From: Rubrivivax sp.
Lineage (GTDB): Bacteria > Pseudomonadota > Gammaproteobacteria > Burkholderiales > Burkholderiaceae_C
Direction of reading: 5' to 3'
NCBI GenBank assembly: GCA_019635285.1
Contig: JAHBZS010000005.1
Location: 94,300-158,299 of the forward strand
DNA length: 64,000 nucleotides
Part shown: positions 58,236-64,000 of the stretch, piece after piece
How the letters are laid out: each line of letters opens with the position of its first letter
How positions within the stretch are numbered: the first letter of the stretch is position 1
Program-made: the position numbers and the translations under genes
The notes under the pieces: generated by a model
Seen by the model: only the letters and a program-made list of their open reading frames with translations
What the model was told of the DNA's origin: nothing
Databases searched by the model: none

Positions 58236-58943
58236 ATGGCCATCGAACTGCATCTGCCGGACCTGACGGAAGGCTCGATCGAGCTCGGCCCGGTGCCGCC
58301 GCGCGGCCCGCGGCCGCGTCAGCGCCTGCCGTGGCACCAGCGCCTGCGTGAGCTGCTGGCCACCTACCTGCCGCTGCTGCTGATGCTGCTGCTGGCGCTG
58401 GGCACCTGGTGGCTGGTGAAGAACACGCCGCGTGCCGAAGAGCCGCGCGAAGCCGGCGCGCCGCGGCAGGAGCCCGACTACACGATGCAGGACTTCGTGG
58501 TCGAGCGCTTCGACAAGGACGGTCGGCTCAAGGCGCGCCTGCAGGGCGACCAGTTGCGCCACTATGCCGACCGCGACCTGATCGAAGTCGACCATGCGCG
58601 CCTGCGTGCCGTGTCCAGCGAAGGCCGTGTGCTGCTGGCGCAGGCCCTGCGCGCGGTCACCAACGGCGACGGCAGCGAGTTTCAGCTGATCGGCGACGCG
58701 CGGGTCGACAGCACCGACGCGCGCGGCGAACCGGTGCAGTTCCGCGGCGAGTTCCTGCATGTCTTCGTCAACACCCAGCGCGTGCGGTCGCACCTGCCGG
58801 TGGTGGTGGTGCGCGACGGCAGCGAGATCCGCGCCGCCGGCATGGAGTACGACCACCTCAGCGGGTTGCTGCAACTGCAGGGCAAGATGCGCGCGCTGCT
58901 GCAGCCGCAGGCCCGCGCGCCATCGGGAAAACAGAGCCCATGA
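58236..58943 (+). CDS. lptC: LPS export ABC transporter periplasmic protein LptC
   Basis: A 235-residue bitopic protein. A longer cytosolic N-terminus (about 40 residues, Pro/Arg-rich) precedes one membrane helix (LPLLLMLLLALGTWWLV). The periplasmic beta-jellyroll follows, with DYTMQDFVVERFDKDGRLKARLQGDQLRHYADRD. It receives LPS from LptBFG and passes it to LptA. In this genome lptA and lptB are not directly downstream; an SDR gene overlapping by 4 bases follows instead. Confidence 0.9.
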   Translation: MAIELHLPDLTEGSIELGPVPPRGPRPRQRLPWHQRLRELLATYLPLLLMLLLALGTWWLVKNTPRAEEPREAGAPRQEPDYTMQDFVVERFDKDGRLKARLQGDQLRHYADRDLIEVDHARLRAVSSEGRVLLAQALRAVTNGDGSEFQLIGDARVDSTDARGEPVQFRGEFLHVFVNTQRVRSHLPVVVVRDGSEIRAAGMEYDHLSGLLQLQGKMRALLQPQARAPSGKQSP

Positions 58944-59725
58944 ACACGCAGGCCGCCCCGCTCGTCTTCATCACCGGCGCGTCCAGCGGCATCGGCCAGG
59001 CGCTGGCGCTGCGCTTCGCGCGCGCCGGCTGGCGGCTGGCGCTGGTGGCGCGGCGCGGCGCCGAGCTGCAGGCCTGGGCCGACGCGCAGGGACTGACCGG
59101 TGAGCAGGTCAGCGTGCATGCCGCCGACGTGCGCGACGTGCCGGCCATCGTCGAGGCCGGTCGCCGCTGCGTGGCGCAGCAGGGCCTGCCCGACGTGGTG
59201 GTGGCCAACGCCGGCATCAGCATCGGCATGGAGACCGCCGACTTCGACGACCTGGAGGTCATGCGCGCCACCTTCGAGACCAACAACCTCGGCATGGCGG
59301 CGACCTTTCATCCCTTCGTGGCCGCCATGCGCGAGCGTGGCAGCGGCTGCCTGGTCGGCATCGCCAGCGTGGCCGGCATCCGCGGCCTGCCCGGGCACGG
59401 CGCGTACTGCGCCAGCAAGGCGGCGGCCATCAGCTACTGCGAGAGCCTGCGCGGCGAATGCGCGCCCTCCGGCGTCAAGGTGGTGACGATCCTGCCCGGC
59501 TACATCGACACCCCGTTGACGCGCGGCAACCGCTATTCGATGCCCTTCCTGATGCCGGCCGACGCCTTTGCCGACCGCGCCTACGCGGCCATCGTCGCCG
59601 GAGACAGCTACCGCGTCATTCCGTGGCAGATGGGGTGGGTGGTCAAGCTGCTGCGTCTGCTGCCCAACGCGCTGTTCGACCGGGCCTTCGCGAAGCGCCA
59701 GCGCAAGCGCCGCCAAGCGCGCTGA
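58940..59725 (+). CDS. SDR family oxidoreductase
   Basis: A 261-residue classical short-chain dehydrogenase: TGASSGIG at about 12-19, VANAGIS (NAG), a catalytic Ser in VGIASVAG, and YCASK with Tyr/Lys near 155-159. The basic C-terminus ends RQRKRRQAR after a hydrophobic helix (VVKLLRLLPNALFDRAF), so it may sit at the membrane. The ATG overlaps the lptC stop, placing it in the kdsD-kdsC-lptC operon. Its substrate is unknown. Confidence 0.9.
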   Translation: MNTQAAPLVFITGASSGIGQALALRFARAGWRLALVARRGAELQAWADAQGLTGEQVSVHAADVRDVPAIVEAGRRCVAQQGLPDVVVANAGISIGMETADFDDLEVMRATFETNNLGMAATFHPFVAAMRERGSGCLVGIASVAGIRGLPGHGAYCASKAAAISYCESLRGECAPSGVKVVTILPGYIDTPLTRGNRYSMPFLMPADAFADRAYAAIVAGDSYRVIPWQMGWVVKLLRLLPNALFDRAFAKRQRKRRQAR

Positions 59726-59745
59726 AAGGCGCGCCCACAAAGGCA

Positions 59746-59776
59746 AAGGGCGCGGATGCGAGGCATCGGCGCCCTT
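59746..59776. terminator. Bidirectional hairpin terminator between convergent genes
   Basis: The outer stem AAGGGCGC (59746-59753) pairs with GCGCCCTT (59769-59776). Inside it, GATGC pairs with GCATC around a GAG loop, giving a 31-base, nearly continuous stem. It lies between the converging SDR and RRM genes. A second perfect 8-bp hairpin with loop AGA follows at 59782-59800. T-tracts are short, so strength is uncertain. Confidence 0.65.
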
Positions 59777-59819
59777 CAGAGGCCGCGCCAGAGGCGCGGC
59801 GCTGTGTCAGAACCGGCGT

Positions 59820-60254
59820 TCAGTAGCCGCCGCGGCCACCGCCGCCGCCACCGTAGCCGCCACGGCCACCGCCGCCGCCACCACCGCCGTAGGGGCTGCG
59901 ACCGCCGCCGCCGCTGCCGTAGGGGCTGCGGCCACCACCGCCGCCACCACCGCCGTAGCCACCGCCGCCGCTGCGGCCACCGCCGCCGAAGCCACCCGGG
60001 CGCTCTTCGCGCGGGCGGGCCTCGTTGACGACCACGGCGCGGCCTTCCAGCGCCTGACCGTTCATGCCGTTGATGGCCGACTGCGCTTCCGCATCCGAAC
60101 CCATCTCGACGAAGCCGAAGCCCTTGGAGCGGCCGGTGTCACGGTCCATCATGACCTTGGCGGACGTGACGGTACCGAACTGCGAAAAGGCCTGGTGCAG
60201 CGAATCGTCACGCACCGAATAGGCAAGATTGCCGACGTAAAGTTTGTTTCCCAC
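59820..60254 (-). CDS. Glycine-rich RNA-binding protein (RRM), GTG start
   Basis: A 144-residue protein with one RNA recognition motif (residues 2-80) and a Gly/Tyr/Arg-rich tail. RNP2 is LYVGNLAYSV and RNP1 is KGFGFVEM, both with their aromatic residues. The start is GTG at 60254, preceded by AGAGGG 7 bases upstream. The annotated extension to 60332 lacks such a site. These proteins resemble cyanobacterial and plant cold-responsive RRM proteins. The long 5' region (60255-60467) would suit post-transcriptional control. Confidence 0.9.
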   Translation of the reverse strand: MGNKLYVGNLAYSVRDDSLHQAFSQFGTVTSAKVMMDRDTGRSKGFGFVEMGSDAEAQSAINGMNGQALEGRAVVVNEARPREERPGGFGGGGRSGGGGYGGGGGGGGRSPYGSGGGGRSPYGGGGGGGGRGGYGGGGGGRGGY

Positions 60255-60467
60255 GGGGGAGCCCTCTATCAAAAACAACGAACCATGTGGAGCTTCAACC
60301 CAGCGAGAACCGTTCAGGCGAAGGCGCTGCATCCGACATACGCGTAGCCATTATCTGAGCATCCCGCAAGAGGGCGCAAAGGCGCGAAGTGGTTTTTGTT
60401 GTTTTGTTGTCTACTGGCTAACCCGTAGCTCGAATTTGGTGCGTTCGGCGCCACCGTAGCATCGGGC

Positions 60468-61109
60468 ATGGATCTGGTCAAACCGCTGATCACCTTGTTG
60501 GCCATCGTCAACCCGATTGGCGTGGTGCCCTTCTTCATCCACTTCACCCAGGGACTCAACGTCGCGCAGCGCCGGCACACCGCGCGGGTCAGCGCGTTCA
60601 GCGCCTTTGCGGTGATCGCCGTCAGCGCGCTGGCCGGCCAGAAGATCATCGGCTTCTTCGGCATCTCGATCGCCTCGTTCCAGGTGGGCGGCGGCATGCT
60701 GCTGCTGATCAGCTCGCTGCAGATGCTCAATGCGCAGCCGGCCGAGAGCAAGCCGGCCGACCTGAGCGAGGGCAACGCCAAGCTCGACGCCGGCGCCAGC
60801 ATCGCCGTGGTGCCGCTGACCATTCCGCTGCTCACCGGCCCCGCGACCATTTCGACGATGGTCATCTTCGCCCAGCGCTCGCATCACTGGTGGGAGGTGC
60901 TGGTGCTGGTGGGCTATGGCGTGGTGGTCGGCCTGGTGGTGTACCTGGCCTTCGCCGCGTCGGGCCGCATCAGCCGGCTGCTCGGGCGCACCGGCATCAA
61001 CATCATGACGCGGCTGATGGGGCTGATCCTGGCCGCGCTGGCGGTGGAGATCATGGCCGTCGGCCTGGCCGAGCTGTTTCCGGTGCTGGGCAGCGAAAAG
61101 CTGCGCTAG
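60468..61109 (+). CDS. MarC family integral membrane protein
   Basis: A 213-residue protein with six predicted helices. The family start LLAIVNPIGVVPFFIHFT and the repeated ASFQVGGGMLLLISSLQML and VPLTIPLLTGPATIS segments identify MarC/UPF0056. Despite the name, no role in antibiotic resistance is established. It diverges from the RRM gene across about 210 bases. Confidence 0.9.
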   Translation: MDLVKPLITLLAIVNPIGVVPFFIHFTQGLNVAQRRHTARVSAFSAFAVIAVSALAGQKIIGFFGISIASFQVGGGMLLLISSLQMLNAQPAESKPADLSEGNAKLDAGASIAVVPLTIPLLTGPATISTMVIFAQRSHHWWEVLVLVGYGVVVGLVVYLAFAASGRISRLLGRTGINIMTRLMGLILAALAVEIMAVGLAELFPVLGSEKLR

Positions 61110-61136
61110 GCACGGCCGGCGACCGGGAAAACACGG

Positions 61137-61165
61137 TTGACGGTGCCGGAGCCGGTGCCTAGATT
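61137..61165 (+). promoter_or_regulatory. Sigma-70-like promoter of a candidate small RNA
   Basis: TTGACG (61137-61142) is separated by exactly 17 bases from TAGATT (61160-61165). Transcription would start near 61172. No open reading frame starts close behind it, and an intrinsic terminator lies about 125 bases downstream. Confidence 0.6.
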
Positions 61166-61171
61166 CCACCC

Positions 61172-61296
61172 CCTCGGCAACGCCGGCCCCGCAGGGCGTC
61201 GGCGCCGGCCTCGGAAGCGAGGAGACAGGCCGCCACCGGCGGCGCGTGTGACGACAAGAACCAAGGGCGTGCGTGGTCGCAACGCCCTTCTCTTTT
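61172..61296 (+). ncRNA. Candidate structured small RNA between marC and an HDOD gene
   Basis: The predicted transcript carries successive perfect hairpins: CCTCG-GAAG-CGAGG (61209-61222), GCCGCC-ACC-GGCGGC (61229-61243), and the terminator stem AAGGGCGT/ACGCCCTT (61263-61289) followed by CTCTTTT. A further ACGCC/GGCGT pairing is possible near 61180-61198. With its own promoter and terminator it is a coherent, about 125-nt RNA unit. I do not recognise a known family. It could instead be a long leader of the HDOD gene that terminates conditionally. Confidence 0.5.
61263..61296 (+). terminator. Rho-independent terminator of the candidate small RNA
   Basis: An 8-bp perfect stem (61263-61270 with 61282-61289), an 11-base loop, and a CTCTTTT tail at 61290-61296. 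Confidence 0.7.
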
Positions 61297-61381
61297 GCGC
61301 GCACGGCGTCACCGTTGCACACCCGTGGCAACACGATGCCGGGCTACCATCGCCCTGTCCTCTTCGGATCCCCATCCCGCC

Positions 61382-62200
61382 ATGGCCGTCGACCCCGAAC
61401 TGCGCACCCTGCAAATCGACATTCCGGCGCGGCCCGAGTCGCTGGTGCAGCTGTCGCTGCTGATGGCCGACGACGACATGAACCTGCAGGCCGCGTCGCG
61501 GCTGATCGAAGACGACATGGCGCTGGCCGCGGCGGTGATGAAGGCCGTGAACTCCTCGCTGTACGGCCTGAAGGGGCGCGTGCAGAGCGTGCATCAGGCC
61601 ATCACCTACCTGGGCATGCGCGAGGTGGCGGCCATCACCTTCGAGATGGGCCTGCGCGCGGCCTTCCCGCCGGCGGCCGAGCTGGAGCCGATCTGGGCGC
61701 GCGCCGCGCAGCGCGGGCTGATCATGGGCCGGCTGGCGGCGGCCTTCGGCCAGGACGCCTGGGCGGCCCATTCGGCCGGGCTGTTCGAGGAATGCGGCAA
61801 GGCGGTGCTGTTCCGCCATGCCCCGGACCACTACCCGGCGATGCTGCGTGCCGCGCGCGACGATGCCGAACTGGTCTCGCTGGAGACCGCCGGCTTCGGC
61901 GTCAGCCACGACGCGCTGGGTGCGGCCCTCTGCGAAAGCTGGGGGCTGGGCGCGGCGGCGGTGGCCAGCGTGCGCCACCACGTGCAGGCGCAGGCCGGCG
62001 GCGATCTGCCCGAGCCGCCGCCGCGTCGCGCCATCACGGCGCTGTCGGTGATCGCCCACGCGGCGATGCGCACCCCGGAGCAGGTGGACGACGTGGTCAC
62101 GCGCATTGCCCCGCTGGCCGGCGTCGACCTGACGCTGGCGCTGCGTTCCACGCGCCGCGTGCTGGACGAGCTGCAGCAGGCGGCGGCCCGCGCACGCTGA
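61382..62200 (+). CDS. HDOD domain protein
   Basis: A 272-residue protein that is almost entirely an HDOD domain (about 10-215): LVQLSLLMADDDMNLQAASRLIEDDMALAAAVMKAVNSSLYG and ITYLGMREVAAITFEMGLR. HDOD proteins lack the HD metal residues as a rule and act in signalling rather than hydrolysis. It is the second HDOD gene of the window. A structured RNA unit lies directly upstream. Confidence 0.88.
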   Translation: MAVDPELRTLQIDIPARPESLVQLSLLMADDDMNLQAASRLIEDDMALAAAVMKAVNSSLYGLKGRVQSVHQAITYLGMREVAAITFEMGLRAAFPPAAELEPIWARAAQRGLIMGRLAAAFGQDAWAAHSAGLFEECGKAVLFRHAPDHYPAMLRAARDDAELVSLETAGFGVSHDALGAALCESWGLGAAAVASVRHHVQAQAGGDLPEPPPRRAITALSVIAHAAMRTPEQVDDVVTRIAPLAGVDLTLALRSTRRVLDELQQAAARAR

Positions 62201-62297
62201 ACGCGCCATCCTCGCTTGCGGGAAGCCCTGCTGTACGCCGGGCGGCAGTTTGGCTAGCCTCCGTATCCCTATCGACCGCAAGATGGAAAGCAAGCAC

Positions 62298-63980
62298 ATG
62301 GCCTCGTCCGCTAAGCCGGAAACCCTCGCGCTGCAGCGCCTGTACCACTGGGAGAAGACCTCGCCCGACAAGCTGGTCTTCACCCAGCCGATGGGCGGTG
62401 GCGTGGTCAAGGAGTACACGTGGAAGCAGGCGCTGGCCGAGGTGCGGCGCATGGCCGCGTACCTGAAGAGCCTGAACCTGGAGCCAGGCACGCGCATTGC
62501 GCTGCTGGCCAAGAACACCGCCCACTGGATGATGGCCGACTGGGCCATCTGGATGGCCGGCCACGTGTCGGTGCCGCTGTACCCCACGCTGGCCGCCAGC
62601 ACGGTGCGGCAGATCCTGGAGCACAGCGAAGCCAAGCTGCTGTTCGTCGGCAAGCTCGACGTCTGGGCGGAGATGCAGCCCGGTGTGCCCGAAGGCCTGC
62701 CGATGATCACGCTGCCGCTGGCGCCCAAGGTGCCCGGTGCCGCCACCTGGGACGAGATCGTCGCCAAGACCGCGCCGATGACCGACAGCCCGGTGCGCCC
62801 GGCCGACGAGCTGTGCACGCTGATCTACACCTCCGGCACCACCGGCATGCCCAAGGGCGTGATGCACAGCTTCGGCACCTTCGCCTGGTCCATCACCTCG
62901 GGCCTGAAGCGCGTCAAGCTGGATGCCAGCGGCCGCATGCTCAGCTACCTGCCGCTGGCCCACGTGGCCGAGCGCATGCTGGTCGAGCACGGCCTGCTGG
63001 CCACCGGCATGCACGTGTTCTTTGCCGACAGCCTGGAGACCTTCGTCGCCGACATCCAGCGCGCGCGGCCGACGGTGTTCTTCTCGGTGCCGCGGCTGTG
63101 GGTCAAGTTCCAGCAGGGCGTGCAGGCCAAGATGCCGGCCGAGAAGATGGCCAAGCTGCTGCGCATCCCCATCCTCGGGGGCATCGTCAAGAAGAAGGTC
63201 CTCACCGGGCTGGGGCTGGACCAGGTGCAGTTCGCCGCCGGCGGCGCCGCGCCGATGCCGACTTCGCTGCTCAACTGGTACCAGAGCCTGGGCCTGCAGA
63301 TCGTCGAGGTCTACGGCATGACCGAGAACTGCGGCCTGTCGCATGCGACCCTGCTGGGCAAGCCCCGGCCCGGCACCGTGGGCACCCCCTACGACGGCGT
63401 GCAATGCCGCATCGACAAGGACAGCGGCGAGATCCAGGTCAAGGGCGAATGCCTGATGCTCGGCTACTACAAGCAGCCCGACGCAACCAAGGCCACCTTC
63501 ACCGACGACGGCTGGCTGAAGACCGGCGACAAGGGCACCATCGACGCCGAGGGCAACCTGAAGATCACCGGCCGCGTCAAGGACCTGTTCAAGACCGGCA
63601 AGGGCAAGTATGTCGCGCCCGCGCCCATCGAGGACAAGCTGGCCACGCACCCGGCCATCGAGGCCATCTGCGTCACCGGCGCCAACCTCGGCCAGCCGCT
63701 GGCGCTGCTGATGCTCAACCCGGAAGCCGCCGCCAAGGCCAAGGACAGCAGCGCGCGCACGGCGCTCGAGGCCTCACTGGCCGAGCACCTGAAGAAGGTC
63801 AACGAACAGCTCGACCCGCACGAGCAGATGGACTGCCTGGTCATCACGGCCGAAGCCTGGAGCGTGGAGAACGACATCCTGACGCCGACCATGAAGGTCA
63901 AGCGCAACAAGATCGAGGACGTCTTCTCGGCGAACTACGAGCGCTGGGTCGGCCAGAAGAAGAAGGTGCTCTGGGCCTAG
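62298..63980 (+). CDS. Long-chain acyl-CoA synthetase (AMP-binding enzyme)
   Basis: A 560-residue adenylate-forming enzyme that activates fatty acids to acyl-CoA. Motifs are the P-loop-like YTSGTTGMPKGVMHS near residue 175, VYGMTENCG near 340, and GWLKTGDKG near 400. The hinge and Lys-containing C-terminal domain lie near NEIEDV... (seen as KRNKIEDVFS). I prefer ATG 62298 because GGAAAG lies 8 bases upstream; 62283 is possible. Length and the FAA1-like VKKKVLTGLGLDQVQFAAGGAAPM segment fit long-chain substrates. Confidence 0.9.
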   Translation: MASSAKPETLALQRLYHWEKTSPDKLVFTQPMGGGVVKEYTWKQALAEVRRMAAYLKSLNLEPGTRIALLAKNTAHWMMADWAIWMAGHVSVPLYPTLAASTVRQILEHSEAKLLFVGKLDVWAEMQPGVPEGLPMITLPLAPKVPGAATWDEIVAKTAPMTDSPVRPADELCTLIYTSGTTGMPKGVMHSFGTFAWSITSGLKRVKLDASGRMLSYLPLAHVAERMLVEHGLLATGMHVFFADSLETFVADIQRARPTVFFSVPRLWVKFQQGVQAKMPAEKMAKLLRIPILGGIVKKKVLTGLGLDQVQFAAGGAAPMPTSLLNWYQSLGLQIVEVYGMTENCGLSHATLLGKPRPGTVGTPYDGVQCRIDKDSGEIQVKGECLMLGYYKQPDATKATFTDDGWLKTGDKGTIDAEGNLKITGRVKDLFKTGKGKYVAPAPIEDKLATHPAIEAICVTGANLGQPLALLMLNPEAAAKAKDSSARTALEASLAEHLKKVNEQLDPHEQMDCLVITAEAWSVENDILTPTMKVKRNKIEDVFSANYERWVGQKKKVLWA

Positions 63981-64000
63981 CCTGGATCTTTCACCAGCAG

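Overview
The window reads as one stretch of a high-GC chromosome from a betaproteobacterium, most likely order Burkholderiales of the Rubrivivax/Leptothrix/Ideonella kind. This placement is an inference. It rests on very high GC at third codon positions, Bug/TctC-type periplasmic binding proteins, AcuI, NnrU and CreA family genes, and a replication-origin neighbourhood in the order gyrB-dnaN-dnaA (minus strand) against rpmH-rnpA-yidD-yidC-mnmE (plus strand). No tRNA, rRNA, CRISPR array or insertion sequence was seen.

Layout. Positions 1-4.7 kb hold the end of a 3-hydroxyacyl-CoA dehydrogenase, a complete TRAP transporter operon (dctP-dctQ-dctM), a short-chain dehydrogenase with a histone-H1-like tail, and a DUF1398-type gene. 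Positions 4.7-9.1 kb are a six-gene minus-strand operon of unrecognised function, with two clear paralogues, a related third gene, a coiled-coil protein and a glycoside-hydrolase-like protein. Positions 9.3-12.5 kb carry acuI, an NnrU membrane protein, a MaoC dehydratase and an iron-binding protein with its own terminator and a possible Fur site. Positions 12.8-15.0 kb are an ArsR-regulated operon encoding an SRPBCC-GST fusion and a VOC protein. Positions 15.1-19.9 kb look like a catabolic cluster (LysR regulator, Bug binding protein, alpha/beta hydrolase, FAD monooxygenase, VOC protein). Positions 19.9-28.4 kb are mixed housekeeping: a methyltransferase, AlkB, Nudix, CreA, DUF169, an EAL-like/HDOD protein, an MFS remnant, a lipoprotein, queC, an OmpA-like protein and a VOC protein.

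Positions 28.5-38.4 kb are the chromosomal origin region. DnaA-box-like sites flank dnaA, and a convergent pair lies inside the rnpA coding sequence.

Positions about 38.43-53.45 kb are an integrated genetic element inserted at the 3' end of mnmE. It has a P4-type integrase, repeated GTGTCCAAGT arm sites at both ends, an imperfect core repeat, and an AlpA/Toprim/DUF3987 module. Its cargo is a MESH1-like alarmone hydrolase with an overlapping tandem-repeat protein, a type I restriction-modification locus whose HsdM is N-terminally truncated, and a PIN toxin-antitoxin pair between hsdR and hsdS on the opposite strand.

Positions 53.6-64 kb return to core genes: a cNMP-binding protein, apt, a Kef-type antiporter, kdsD-kdsC-lptC (Kdo and LPS transport), an SDR, a glycine-rich RRM protein, MarC, an HDOD protein and a long-chain acyl-CoA synthetase. 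Between marC and the HDOD gene is a promoter-hairpin-hairpin-terminator arrangement that may be an undescribed small RNA of about 125 nt.
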